DNA of 64,000 bases from contig CM074187.1 of NCBI GenBank assembly GCA_037179385.1, positions 6,634,001-6,698,000 of the forward strand, given 5' to 3'. Below, in pieces: positions 22,140 to 35,345 of this stretch. The position numbers and the translations under genes are program-made. A model generated the notes under the pieces. It saw only the letters and a program-made list of their open reading frames with translations. It searched no databases and was not told where the DNA came from. The DNA is from Holothuria scabra (taxonomy: Eukaryota; Echinodermata; Holothuroidea; Aspidochirotida; Holothuriidae). Numbering within the stretch: the first letter of the stretch is position 1; every line of letters starts with the position of its first letter.

Positions 22140-24116
22140 CCAGTTCTTTGAATAAAACTTTTGCCCGAAATATTTGAAAGAACTGTGAAGGATAATATTC
22201 CCACTAGACTGGCCAAATCCAGAAAATCTCTTCCATGGATAACCGACAATATTCGCAGGTTAGTTAGGCGTAGGAACAGATTGCATGCCCTTTTTAAAAA
22301 AAAACCCGGAAGGCTGGTATTTATGGGAGATGGGCTCATCTGCGAACTAAAATCAAAAGAGAGATTCACACCTCCCATAAAAAGTACATTAATGGAATGA
22401 TCGGCGATATGAAAGCTGATTCCAAACCCTTCTGGAGATATATTAATGGTCAGAAGAAAGATAGGCATAATCTCCCCCCTCTTAAGACCGATGATAAGCT
22501 AGCTGTCACTGTCTTGGATAAAGTTCGTGCTCTCAATAACCAGTTCTGTAGTGTATTCACTAAAACAGTGTTTCATACTGTTCCCCTCATCAGGCCCACG
22601 TGTAAGAGAATGAATGATATAACTATATCCACCTTTGGCGTTGAAAAGCTTTTGCATGGTCTTAAAATCAATAAGGCCATGGGACCAGATGGCATCCATC
22701 CTTGGGTCCTGAGAGAGATTGCCACTGATTTTGCACCTGTTCTAAGCCATCTCTTTCAGCAATCCCTTACAAAAGGATGCATTCCAGAGGATTGGAAGAC
22801 TGCAAATGTTTGCCCTATTTTCAAAAAGGTGACAGTTCCCTACCTTGTAATTACAGGCCTGTTTCTCTTACATGTGTCTGCTGTAAATTGTTAGAACATA
22901 TTATTGCCTCAAACCTTATGAACCATTTTGAAATACATAACTTACTCTCTCCCACCCAGCACGCCTTTCGTAAGTCTCATAGTTGCGAAACACAACTTGT
23001 GTCGATAATTGAGGACTGGGCTTCCTCCCTTGATGCCCATAAACAAATCGATGTGTTTATCTTGGATTTTGAGAAGGCCTTCGATACTGTCCCTCATGAA
23101 CTGCTGAAGACCAAGCTGTATACACTTGGTGTTTCAAATAAGATTCTTCGTTGGGTTGATGACTTTCTTGTTGATCGTAAACAATCTGTTGTTTTCAATG
23201 GAACCCGGTCTCCCCCGATGCAAGTTCTGTCTGGAGTTCCCCAGGGGTCTGTCCTAGGACCGATTCTCTTCTTGGTTCATATCAATGATATCGTCGATGG
23301 TGTTTCTTCCAAGGTTCGTCTTTTTGCAGATGATTGTGTCTGTTACCGTATTATTGAGTCCGATAAGGATTGTCATAAACTTCAGAATGATATCATGCAG
23401 TTGGGGCTGTGGGCTTCCACGTGGGGCATGAGTTTTCAGCCCACTAAGTGTAGCGTTATTACTTTTGCTCGGAAAAAAGTCCCATACTTTTTAGGTATGC
23501 TCTAAATAGGATTGAGCTCCCGAGGGTAGATAGTATTAAGTATCTCGGAATTACCATCACTAAGATCTGAACTGGGAAAAGCATATCCAAAATATCTGTA
23601 ACAAGGGAAATAAGATTCTTGGTATTTTGTATAGAAACCTATCTTCCTGCCCTGGTGATGTCAAGTTAATGGCTTATAAAGGAATCCTTCGGCCTGTGCT
23701 GGAGTACGCCAGTAGTGTTTGGGACCCCCACTAGGTTTACCTGCGCGACAAGCTTGAGAGTATACAAAAACGGTCTGCTACATTCATTGCCTCTGACTAT
23801 TCTAGAGAGCCAGGATCAATGACCAGGCTCCTTAAGGAACTAAACCTTCTGCCCTTAACTGATAGGCGGAGGAAAAGTAGATTGATCCTTTTTTCCAAAG
23901 GTGTGTTTGGCCAGGCTCAATTACCTGTTGATTGTCTCCAGCGGCCTACTCGTAGAACCCGTTTAATGCATGACCTTCATGTCTGTCTCCCACATACTAG
24001 TACTAACTGTTATAAATTTAGCTTCCTGCCTCGAACCATTAAGGATTGGAATCGTCTCCCCCCGCCTGAATGTAATGAGGGTTGCCTCTGTCCATAAGGA
24101 CCCTATTACCTATATT
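22140..24116 (+). pseudogene. 5'-truncated, frameshifted non-LTR retrotransposon (reverse transcriptase)
   Basis: Successive plus-strand frames match one reverse transcriptase of the jockey/CR1/L2 kind: a pre-RT part (SRKSLPWITDNIRRLVRRRN), fingers with NKAMGPDGIHPWVL, then NYRPVSLT, LDFEKAFDTVPHELL, SGVPQGSVLGP and the catalytic FADD at 23322-23333, and a C-terminal part ending TIKDWNRLPPPE. Frame changes occur between about 22380 and 22400, near 22830 and after 23490, and stops interrupt the part after 23540. The endonuclease is missing. It is a dead copy. Confidence 0.9.
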
Positions 24117-24122
24117 ACTGGG

Positions 24123-24143
24123 CATAACATAACATAACATAAC
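24123..24143. repeat. CATAA microsatellite at the junction of two retroelement tails
   Basis: About four units of CATAA between the 3' end of the plus-strand retroelement and the 3' end of the minus-strand one. Short-unit 3' tails are common in CR1/L2-like elements, and either element could own it. Confidence 0.7.
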
Positions 24144-25616
24144 AGGTTGAAGGGCAAAGGAGGGCCAAGGCCCCATAAGATGCCCTGAAGACCAAGCCCT
24201 AATCAAAAGTCTAACCACCAAAGCTTGACTACAGCCCCAAACAATCAGATTCTACCACAGTCATGGAAAAACCTGTCAATGTTAACCTTAAAGCAGTGAA
24301 CTGAGGGGGAGTTTACTACCCAATCTGGTAGACAATTCCACTCGTTGACAACTCTATGGGAGAAACTAAACTTCCTAATGTCAAGCCTTGCAAAAGGCTT
24401 TTCAAGCTTTTTACAATGCCCACGCACCCGAGAATTACCTTGAACCCTTAAATAACTACAAGTCAGAAGGGGATTCCTTTCACAAAGGAACTTGAAAACC
24501 TGGAGCATGTCTCCCCTAATCCTTCTCAGCTCCAAGGTGGTAAGCCCAAGATGTTTAAGCCTAGCATGATAAGGCAAATTTCTCACCTCAGGAATGAGGC
24601 GAGTGACTCTCCTCTGAACCTGCTCTAAAACAAACTTGTCCTTTTCATAGAAGGGACTCCAAGCCTGAGCTGCATAGTCAAGATGGGGTCTTACCAACTG
24701 CTTATACAAATTAAGTACAATATCCTTACTAAAATTGATGAAATTCCTCTTGATCAATCCAAGCACTCTATTAGCCTTTACAGCAGTGGCTGCACACTGC
24801 TTTGATGACTTTAAGTCCCCAGTAATTACAACACCCAGATCTTTCTCAGAGGTGACATTACTTAAAACACAACCATTCATGTTATAATCATAGCTAAAAC
24901 TTTTGGGACCAAAATGAAGGACCTTACACTTATCTGCATTAAAAGACATTTGCCAGGTCTGAGACCAAGAAAATAACCTATCTAGATCTTTCTGCAGCAG
25001 TAAGGCATCATCCAAAATGCTAATTTTCCTATAAAGCTTAGTATCATCTGCAAACTTACTTATACGAGATGTAAGAGAACTATCAATATCATTGATGAAA
25101 ATTAAGAAAAGAAGTGGGCCAAGGACAGAACCCTGTGGTACTCCACTTGTGACTTCTTTCCAAGAGGAGAAGTTACCATTGACAGCAACTCTCTGAGATC
25201 TACCATGAAGCCACGAATTTATCCAATCAGCACAATTGCCCTGAACCCCTAACCTATGCAGTTTAACCATTAGCCTACCTAATGGAACTTTATCAAAAGC
25301 CTTTGAAAAGTCAAGGTAAATGACATCAACGCCATACCCAGAATCAAGAGATGAAGAGACATCTTCAAGAAAGCTCAGTAAGTTAGTAACACAAGATCTG
25401 CTTGGCAGGAAACCATGCTGTGACAGATTAAGTAACTCATTATCTAGAAGATACTTAAGTAAACTATCCTTAATCAAAGATTCCATAACTTTGCACACAA
25501 CACTGGTTAAACTAACAGGCCTGTAATTGCAAGGATTAATTGCATATTTAGCCTCTCGACGCATGCGTGGTGAAAGAATGTCCTTTGGATGTGTCACCTT
25601 TTTTTTTTTTTTTTTT
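24144..25616 (-). mobile_element. 5'-truncated non-LTR retrotransposon with open reverse transcriptase frame
   Basis: A minus-strand frame (about 24245 to 25560) encodes NYRPVSLTSVVCKV, QHGFLPSRSCVTNLL, YLDFSKAFDKVPLGRL, SGVPQGSVLGPLLFLIFIND, KFADDTKLY (FADD at 25042-25053) and a C-terminal domain ending HRVVNEWNCLPDWVV. It lacks the endonuclease and the first palm motifs, so it is a typical 5'-truncated insertion, but about 440 codons remain without a stop. The 5' break abuts a 19-nt T run and GAA repeats (25598-25634). It is a different lineage from its neighbour, probably CR1-like. Confidence 0.88.
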
Positions 25617-25649
25617 TGAAGAAGAAGAAGAAGTAAGTCGGGCAATGTT

Positions 25650-28600
25650 TGGATTGTTTACAATTTGCTAGATTACACGAGCACGCGGGAGGGTGTATAC
25701 GTATGTCAAGTGCCCCAAATTTTTGCCGAAAAAATCAAAACCCATCTGTAGAAGTGACATATATTTCTTAATGACACCCCTTGTTAAATCCCTCCCTCAA
25801 GAAGGTGGTCGAGAACGAACTGAGAGATAATGATGATTTGACTTCGTCCCTTCTGCACACCAAATATGGCTACTTACTCAGTGTACAAATATATTATCAT
25901 TTTGCACTATTCCATTTTTATTGAACATTTCATGAAACATTTCATTTCAAAAAGACAGCTGAAACAATAAACGCTAAAACTCGGCTTACAAGCCTAAGCA
26001 TTACTGGTCGGCACCATTTCAGGCTGACTGAAAGGACTGTAATTTTTTCAAAATATATGCTTCCCGCCAACCGATATTGCACTCTTTGCCTAATCTTTCT
26101 AGGATTACAAAACAATGCAATTTTCAAAGTTCCAAATCGAAAGGAGCCTAAGAGAATAATGGAGACAGATCGCTGTTAGTAGGCCAACGTACTCTACCTG
26201 AGGAATAGAATTGCTATGGCTTCTTTTAAGAATTTTTAACCTTCCTTTTCAAAGGTAAATGAAATATCTGCCAGCATTGCCAATTGGGAAATAATGATTG
26301 ATTTGGGGGAGATTTGGTCACTGCATACTCAATCCTGTACACAGTCGGTTCGTGTAATCTGGAAACTGAATGCCCCCACCAGAAATTTTTGGAACCCCCC
26401 CCCCCCCCCCCCGCACGATTACTCCACAAAATTTTGCGCAATACTAAAGATGAAGTGAGGAAAATTGTTTTTCCACAAGTCGCCCGAATAAGTCGCAAAC
26501 TTTAGGTAATCGTTTTGATTTGTCAGGAATGATGAATGTCGTGTGCTACTTTTGCATTTTCTGAAAACAAGTTTACTGCCATCCAGAAGATGTGGGCGAC
26601 TCGTTCTGTTATCACGCCACCATTCCCTCAAATCAAACTTTTTTTTCATATGTGATCTTGTGCACACTTATAGCGGTTGGCACATAAGCGCATGACATAC
26701 GCATACAGTACAAGCATACTGTGCGTAGGTAAGTGTCGTACCTATGTTACACATGAATACGTTGGAAGAAGTTACGTGTACCAAGGGGACTGAAAACTTC
26801 GCTTCTGGCCCAGTCTTCGTGTCATTGTTCTTGTGATTCTGTCTTGAGTAAGTATTTTTAAAAGGTTATACGCCTTAAGATAACGCTTTTAGTTCACGCC
26901 GTATTAAATTGCTTTCTATGAGTATGAAAGAAGTCCACTATTTTCTCCACTTTGTCGCGTAGGTAGCATGGGGGCCCGTTTTGCGAAATATCACTGTAAC
27001 TGCTAGTAGAACTTGCACTGTCAATGGTAATAATATCACAGATGATATCAATATGTACTATAGTGTTTCATTGAGATTGTGGATTCCTGAAATGGCGCAT
27101 CTGCACCACATCACTGGGAATAATTTAGTACAGAAATTTTGCATAGCATTTTTGCGATACAAGTTCCATTTTGTGTAGCAGTTTTCAAAATTTGCATAGC
27201 AATTTTCACTGTCATACTTTTCTTCTGTTATGCAGTACTCTGATTCATGCCCAGATGCTATTCCCCGCTATGATACCATGTTCAGTTCTATGCTGAAACT
27301 AAACCTAAACATTGACTTAATGTGACAGCACTCTTCCACGAAAAGTCCTGTCTACAATAATTCTTTATGGATCAGCAGAAACAAGGCACAAAATGCTGAG
27401 TTCAATTCCATATCGGACTGAATCAGCTCCTTGCTTTGCCGTAGGCCTTCAGTGTAAGGTCCTCCAGAAAGCGAGTCAAAAACATTCACTCAACAAGCTT
27501 GATGCACTGTGTGCTAACAAACTGGAACAGGGCTAGAAGACAGTCAGTAACCTTATTGTTTTTCCTCCACCATGATAATAAGCAGTTTGCATGCTTCTTA
27601 AATCCTAGGAATTTTCCTAAATTTCGATCTTGCTATCCGTTTCTAAAAGTGTTCTCAAACTTCTCATACATATTACATACAAGGTCTACTGCTACAGCCT
27701 CATTCAGGGTAGTCAGAACGATGTCAATTTGAAAGATGTCCAATATAATCAAATTTTCACAAATTTCATAAAATAATTATGAGGCACGTGTAAAATACTC
27801 ATACTAAGCCCTTCATACTATTTTCAAAAGATTAACCCCTGTAATTTTGCCCTACGATGCTTTTTTCTTCTGAGTTGTTTGTGCTAGACCTTGCACTATC
27901 CTAACGTGTTTGCATATGGAGATGTGTAGAGCCTAGGCTGTCTCGTGTTTTATGTGGAAGAAGTTTGATCCCTATGGAGAGTCCCCGAGCTATCGTAACA
28001 CTAGCACTTACAGAGTGCCTCATACTTCATACACAGCTGCAAACGTTAAAGTTGCACCATCGACAATGTAACTAGCGGCCAATAGGTGCACGTAAAAGTT
28101 GCGTGAATTACCTTGCTGTTTTGAGCACACTCAAGTGTCTGGGTTCTTTTAATCTTGCTGCTTTTTTGCAGTGTTTCGTTGCTTGACAAGTGTGCGAGTA
28201 CTAATTATATATTGAACAGTTGTAGGCCTTCATGCTGTATTCCCGTTGTCATTTCCATTCACAGAATACCGGAGCTTTTGCTCGGAAATTGTATCGCAAA
28301 TTTTGCTACTCATATTTTTATTTGTGTCGCAAATCTGTTACTTTGCATCGCATTTTGTGATGCGATACCGGATAAATTATTCCCTGCATCACCACTTGTG
28401 AGATGTGTTTCATTGTTAAAAATGGATGGCTATAGCTTCAGTAAAACAGTGTTCAAAATTACACTGCACATGCACACCTGCACCAGCGCTTGTAGCAATG
28501 GTCTGACGTAGGCCACAGGCTCCCTCTACGTTGGTTCGTATATACCACACACTATATATATATAACACGGAAAGGTAAGTGCGAAGACAAGTGGCTGAAG

Positions 28601-28700
28601 GGGTATGTATAGCTGAACTTAATCCCTTGATGAATAGATCTGAAGAGTGGTCTACTGGAAGGATTGTCAAGAGAAGCACAAGACTATAGAATGGTCCTCC
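25650..28700. other. Non-coding interval with a candidate CpG-bearing promoter
   Basis: No coding sequence is supported. There is a 15-nt C-run at about 26397-26411. A CpG-bearing stretch around 26540-26990 includes a perfect donor-like GTAAGTA near 26849, which could end a 5' non-coding exon of the plus-strand gene whose first coding exon is at 38959. That link is speculative. Confidence 0.3.
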
Positions 28701-29251
28701 CTAGGCTCACCAGTGTAATGCTCATTCATCCGTTTCTGATCCTCTTTCTTTTGACAGCACTCTTGTGCACCTATATACTGTACCTCTACAGTTCACAGTA
28801 ACTAGCTTTTCATTGTCAGTTGTGTTCTGAAGATGGTCGACGTCAGACTGAAAATTTAAAAGAATATATACTGGAGTAATATGGAAAAGAAAAAATGAAT
28901 GTCTTCATTCTTTCTGTCTTCCTTATTGTAAACTTAAGAGTCGGCATGGCTACGACTCACAAGAAATCAAAACCTATATCAGAAAGGACTCTATCTGAGG
29001 TCAACCAGATTCTTTGGAATTCAAACTTATATAAGATGGAAATATTTCTTTGTTTTTCCCCATAACACAATGACAATACATTAAATTTTAAAAGTAAATG
29101 TAAATTTGCCCATCACTTATTTGACAAGCCAATATATACTGATGGGACAAATTCAACTGTTACTAAAGTTCCTTAACTTGAAAGATAAAATGGCAACCTT
29201 CTCATTTTAATCAAAATTTTGAAACTTCTATACCTTTGTGCAGGCTTCCAA

Positions 29252-29408
29252 CAATCCTTGACAATTGAAATGGGACAAACTGCACTCCCCGCATCAATGT
29301 CAAAGTTTCAGGACACCTTCTGCTGCCACAACATTGAATGGAGGAGCAGGGGATGATCTGTTCATTGCTTTTTTTTGCTTGCTTTGTCCCATCATGTTTG
29401 TGGAGTAT
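29252..29408. mobile_element. Diverged relative of the 191-bp MITE
   Basis: Starts CAATCCTTGAC, includes ATGGGACA and the block CAACATTGAATGGAGGAGCA, and ends with TTGTCCCATCATG, parallel to the two 191-bp copies at 40861 and 42180. Strong divergence implies an old insertion. Confidence 0.5.
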
Positions 29409-31539
29409 CATAGCCTAGGCTAGCTAACTTGGTAACCAGTGTGTTCCCCCTTGCCAGTCCCCCCAGAGGAAAATTGCTTCACCCCAAAATACCTTATTTT
29501 ATTAGACTTGCCATGATATAGTGCACATCAAAACATTGTTTCATTTAAAAAGATTAGGAAACTGTATTTGGTGAAATTTTGACAAGGCTAAAACAACACC
29601 CAGCAAGGTAAATTGCATTTGGTATGCTCTATTAATTGCACATCCATAAAGAATTAAGTTCAATTTCTTTTGCACAATATTCTAGTTCTCAAACAACAAA
29701 TGCAGTGAATAATTTTATGATTTAAGTTTCTGTACTTCTTTTCACTACTCCTTTTAGTAAACAAGGTGAAAAATAAGCCACTCAACTAAACACAACATTT
29801 CAGACAATAGCACACAAACAAAGGGGTAAGAAACATAGGCGTAGGAAGTGGGAGGAGGAATTGGGGACCCAAGTGAAAAATAAGGTGGCAGAGGCAAGCT
29901 TCCTTTCCCAATTACCAGGACAGAAACCCCTTTTTTTCATTCTTCCAAATCTCAGAATAAAAAATATTGCTGATGCCATCCCCACTCTGCAATATTACAA
30001 AATGCATTAGTGCTCGCTCATAAGTCACTTAGGTAAACTTCTTTGAGCTCTTTGAAATGAGAAAATTGGACCATAGCCTATATGATAGCACATCATCAAG
30101 AGACATGGTTAGCTATGTTGCTATTTTTGTAAACTGTCTTTCATGGATTTCCAAATTGTTTCCAATGAAAGCTCTTGATTTTGAAATATTTTATCTGAAG
30201 AGGGCAAAAAAGTTTGGGAAACTTTTGAAGTGTCATTGGAGGGTGTTAGTTTGAAAGCCTTAGATAACATTTTGTAGCAACAACGGATCAGTCGTCCTGC
30301 AGTCATTCTCAGATTTGCCACCATATATGAAGGAAGGAATGATTTAGCCTTATGGAAATTCTCAATGTTACTGTATGAAAAAACAGTGCCATTTCTTGGC
30401 TAATTGTGTTTAAGAGCTTAACGCAAAAATGCAAAAATTATGCGGTTAAACATGAAGTAATTTTACTAAAGGTTCACAGCCCTATTTTTTTTGTAATTTT
30501 TGTAAATGGCTGGTCAATGCTTTTGCTGAAACTTGAAAATCTAGCCATGATTATCATTTCTGCTTTAAACATCAGAAATATGAAGACAAATAAGTGGTTT
30601 AGATGTTGTTTGAGGAGTACGCATCACAGGTTATTGAAGCATTGCAATCACATCACACCTACATGCTGTACTGGAGCTTAGAAGACATTGATCCACGCAT
30701 AATTGTGATCAAGTCATAATCACTCACAGTATGTAAACCTGCTCTGTGTGTGGAATCCCATGCCCATTCATATCAAGTGCTGCATAGATGTCATGCATGC
30801 TCTATGCAGGCCTTTGTTCTATGTTTACTCAAGTGCAGCCTACTGAAGCACTGGTCCTTTATGCATGTGGGGGGGGGGGGGTACATTTAGTACTGCAAAC
30901 ATGCTGTACTAATGCATGGCCTGGTATGATCCTTCATACTCAATGGTGTATGTAAGAATCTGTGCAGGTAAAATTTTGAAGTTACATGCATACTGTAGGT
31001 GCATGTAACCTTTTTGTTTCTGTTTCAAACACGGGTACTGTAATACACTATTAAAAGTTTCAGTTATACATAGCCCAGGTACATTCCATGTAATTTGTAA
31101 AAGTGTAACATGACACTGTTCAAGGAACAGGCAAAGTGATCATCAAAATTATGACAAAACAGTATCTGTAAGTAACCTTCAACAAAATCAGTCAGTAAAA
31201 TAAGATATTCCTGTTTGCATTTACAACTTACATCAGCTGAGTATCATTTTGGCTTGGTTGGTCATAGGCCCCATACCATGGTATTAACTTGATTGCTTAT
31301 GATCTTACTCTTTGGCTACATCCACTACAGTATTTTGGACTGAAGGTGCCCAAAAAATTCCCATTTTGCTACTTCACTTTAGTTCACAACTTCCCTAGTT
31401 GCAATGGAATGCTTCTTACTGCGCAAGTTCACAAGCTCAGTGGAATACTCTAATACGGGATGATGAAAATCCAAAAATTTTCAAGTTTACCTTTTCCAAA
31501 GAGGTAGTGACTGATGGATATATTGCTACCAGTATTGTA

Positions 31540-32850
31540 GTCTCCAGACCAAGATTGGTCTTGCTCAAGACAGCTTTTCCCCGGTCTCAACGCCCAGTGG
31601 TCTGGGTCTCAGAGTCTTGCAGTCTTGGAAATGGTTCTGGCCTCGCTTTGAGACAGGTCTAAAATTTTTGGTTTTTATTTTTTTTTAAATAAAATGAAAA
31701 AGTTTTAAAATAAAGTGAAGTGTTATATTGTAACATGCATAGAGCTTGATTTATTTATTTATTCATTCTTTGAAGTGAAGTACTTGTCCATACTGTATTT
31801 GTTTTATGATGGATATCAAGAGATATCATAAAACCTCAACTTTCCCTTGCAGTATACACTCAAGGTTTATTTTTCACAAACATTAACTGTTTTGAAAATA
31901 GACTAATTATTGGGGAAGACAAATGTTTATCTAATGAGTACACATACTCTCTATAAGGGTTTAACTTTCTTTTGTGAGTTGCTGATCATTAACTTGATCA
32001 ATGAGGATAACGTTACACAGTACTGCATTGGACTGCCACACAGGTTAGGCTCCTCAGTGTTATCAGTTGCGGCAGTCCAGTATTGCACTGCATTGCATAT
32101 TCACTTTGCATGTTGAATTCCTCTAAGTTATCAGTTTTTGTTCAGTGCCATCTCCTTTCGTGGCTATTATAGATTTTACTCAATCTGCCTATTAATGATC
32201 CTTAATTTTGCTAAATTGAAAAACAGAAGGAATACCAGTTCCATATCAAAATTTGTCAAGCTGTCCCACATCGAGCATACCTTTGTGCAGACCTGCTTTC
32301 ATCACTCATTTCCCTCAAGTGCAATGAATGTATTCTTTGAGCTGCTAGTAGGCCATGTTCATGTTTGGTTTAAGGGAAAACTTGATATTAACTTCATAGA
32401 GTTGTGCTACTGTACTCATTTTTCTGTGGGTTCGACAAACTTGCTTTCATGCATCAGTCAGTATCAAATTCACAACACTAAACATCTGCAGCACTGACTG
32501 ACTCCCAATTTACTAAAAGAAGGGCCACATTAGAAAAAGACTTCATTAGGTTTTAATTCTATGTTTAGCAAAACAAATCATTTATAAATCAGTGACGATG
32601 CACTCTTGATACTTTATGTTGTTTTTAGAGTATAAGGTAGTAAAGTTAAGAAAAAATAAAAAAAAAGTGTTCAGAACTTTGGACAGTTTATTTTCCTATG
32701 CAAAATGACATCAGGTCCATGTCTTGATTTTGGGCCTTGTCCGTCTTGGTCTTGGTTTTGAAGATCTGCCCCTGGACACGTCTGTTTGATCTTGACGCCT
32801 TCTGGTCTTGGTCCCGGTCTCGGATATGCTGGTCTTGAGTACCACATTGA
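31540..32850. repeat. Pair of GGTCTTG-rich segments bounding 1.3 kb
   Basis: 31540-31680 and 32705-32850 both contain many copies of GGTCTTG or its complement. They could be subterminal repeats of a DNA transposon; no transposase is seen between them. Confidence 0.3.
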
Positions 32851-33378
32851 TTGCTACCCTCTTTTCCTGTTGGCCTACTCTGATCCAGAATTAGTTGAAG
32901 AAAGCTTGACTTGACTTGGAATTTTACACAATGTTAGTTTTGATGGTGCCCTAGAGCACAGATGTTCAAAGCATTATACATACTTCAGAGTGTACAGTAC
33001 ATGTGTATCAAGTCAGGTCACGCAACAGGATGAAAAGTAATTACACCACATACTTTACCAGTATTTCTCTTCCTCTAAAACCTCAAATAACTTTGTCAAT
33101 AATCATGTCAACTGTTTCAAAAAGAGCATTCAAGAACATTCACAGCTTCTGCATCTACAGCTTTCAGAGTAAAATATAAAGTAGCTTTGAAAGGGTAGAA
33201 AATGTGCAAGTACAGGGAATTTATCAACCTGTCTGTGGTCTTCACATGCCAAAGTAGGTGTGTCCCATTTATAAACTTTTTTCATTGGTGTAGGTGTTCT
33301 AGAGGGCACCTAGGATTAGACAAAGAGAAATCAGCACTAATATATTAAACCATTTTCCTAATAGACTTTAGAGCATGT

Positions 33379-33783
33379 CAGGGCTCGATTTTCGTGGTTG
33401 TCCGATTGTCCGGGACAACTAAAATTCCATGCGGACAACCAAAAGTTGCAAGCTGGTTGTCCGATGGACAACCGTTCTTCTCTCACAGTTTGAATTATAC
33501 TCAAGCAGCTTGCTTTTATCTGATTGAAGAAGTAGGCTATATGCTGACTGGCCAACTGTTTCCAACTTTTTCCATCATACAGTTTCAGACCGCACATGTT
33601 TTTGTCTTGCAAAAATCAAATCTTTTTATACTTCGAGACCAGTTATACATAAACACAATTACTGTTTTGTTTTGTAATTGTGGGCAAAATGTTTTGGACA
33701 ACCAAATTTTCTTTAGGACAACTAAAAATACTGAACTGGTTGCCCGAAGGACAACCATAAATTTTTCTGGAAATCGAGGCCTG
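33379..33783. mobile_element. TIR element 'GGACAACC', copy 1, with CATGT duplication
   Basis: Starts CAGGGCTCGATTTTC and ends, in reverse complement, CAGGCCTCGATTTCC. The interior has several GGACAACC / GGTTGTCC words. CATGT occurs directly before (33374-33378) and directly after (33784-33788) and may be the target-site duplication. The open frames here are by-products of the repeat. Confidence 0.65.
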
Positions 33784-34494
33784 CATGTGATATTGGCCAG
33801 ATATCAAGACTGTGGTCACATACAGTACTACACCATGGGAACACGTTCTACCCAGAGATGTCATACTTGTAAAGCCAATGTTTTAAGAAATGGAAATTAT
33901 AATTCCATGACCCCTGACAAAATGATATTAATTAGAATGGGTGATATGATGAGGTGAAATTGAAAGAACAATGAGGTGAAGATGAAATGAAACGAAATGA
34001 ATTGAAGAATGTAAGGGAAGATGTTCAGGCATATGCATTCATACCAGCCAGTGCTTATAATTTCATACATCTTTGAAACACTTTATTATCATATCATCTT
34101 CAGATGAAAGGACTGATATCATCATGCTTGCACCACTAGATTCAATTGTCTTACTGTAGCAAAACAGAACTGTGTATATCGTGATTGTAGTTTTCTGTTC
34201 TGTACTTGCATACTTGGTACGGTATATACAGGAGACTACTACAGTATGTACTCTTTCAGGCTGTGCCTGGGATTCTTCCTGCAGTACATTCACACACAAC
34301 ACACGTCTTCCAAGACTGCTATTATTGGCTGTCATTTGTCACCCCAAACTACAATTTTACCCAAACTCCTCTGTCTTCTATACCAAGTTTTCAATCGGCC
34401 CAGTTGTGTGATTGACATCAAATTAAAAAATTGCAGAGTAGCGGATGATACCCAGCATGCACTGAGAGTGTTCAGATAAAAGCCTTGTGTACTC

Positions 34495-34640
34495 ACAAAG
34501 GTATGTCCTGAGGTGATGAACTAGGATTTTTTGGGGGGGTAAGGATGAGTTTTAGACAGCTGGACGGAGGGACTTGAAGTGATGACTAGTTGGTGGGACA
34601 ATTGGAACTGTGTGGGGTGATGCCTTTGATGTGAAAATTT
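34495..34640 (-). repeat. TTAAAGG family fragment
   Basis: Contains GATGAGTTTTAGACAGCTGG, close to the GATGAGTTTTAGCCAGTTGT of the 17830 copy. Partial. Confidence 0.4.
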
Positions 34641-35204
34641 GAACTGTATGCTTATTGCAAGGTTTGCCTCTGTAAAATATTTTAATATATTTTAATTTTC
34701 AGTCAGACCTCAATTTTCCTCCTTTCATTTGATATATACTTAAATTTGCTTGTGATTCTGTATTAGACTAGGAGAGTTTTCAGAATCAAAAGCCACAGTA
34801 CAGTGAATAAAACAATGACTGCAACTAGCCTCCCCATTGTGTACATGTACAATCTATGCCCAAATTGATATTATGTGTTGTACACTGTGCTTCAGCGTCA
34901 TGAACGATCAATCATGCAAAACACATGGTGGCACCATGATAGTTTCGAAAGCAGGCTCAACCAAATGGTCATGATTATTCATGAAACACCATATTGGAAT
35001 CCTCCATTTATTGATGTGCATGATATCAAAGAAAGTGGGAGAAAGTATTTTTCTCTTCTAATTAATACTGTATTTGAGGGTTGAGAAATATTCCTTCTAA
35101 CTCTACAAGCAATGAAGGATTATAGAAGCAGAGGTGTAGTAACATATTGTAATATTTCATTTAGTGACAGTGAGGGGATGTAGCCCACTTATATAGATTG
35201 TATT

Positions 35205-35345
35205 TGTTTCAATTGAAGATGGTCTCCAGGCCTGTTGTGCCTAATCCTCCACATAAGCAGTGGAGTAGGGAAAGCAATCCAATGCTGGACAACTGGAAAA
35301 AACACTGTGTGCCACTGTATTGAAACAGTTCGGTTATAAGTTGAG
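35205..35345 (+). mobile_element. SINE body, copy without clear tRNA head
   Basis: Shares GCAGTGGAGTAGGGAAAGCA and ACAACTGGAAAAA with the body of the SINE at 20835. Confidence 0.5.

Noticed and set aside
22140..24116. Functional reverse transcriptase or host gene
   Set aside because: At least three frame changes, internal stops and no endonuclease show a dead retroelement.
24245..25645. Retroviral or LTR-element polymerase
   Set aside because: The motif order, the FADD box, a WN-LP type C-terminus, the absence of integrase/RNase H and the lack of LTRs fit a non-LTR element.
26849..26855. 5' non-coding exon of the mannosidase-like gene ending at GTAAGTA
   Set aside because: The donor is perfect, but there is no transcript evidence and no way to see the exon start; kept only as a speculative note.
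33394..33957. Open frame of 187 codons
   Set aside because: Most of it lies inside the GGACAACC TIR element and shows no domain or splice context.
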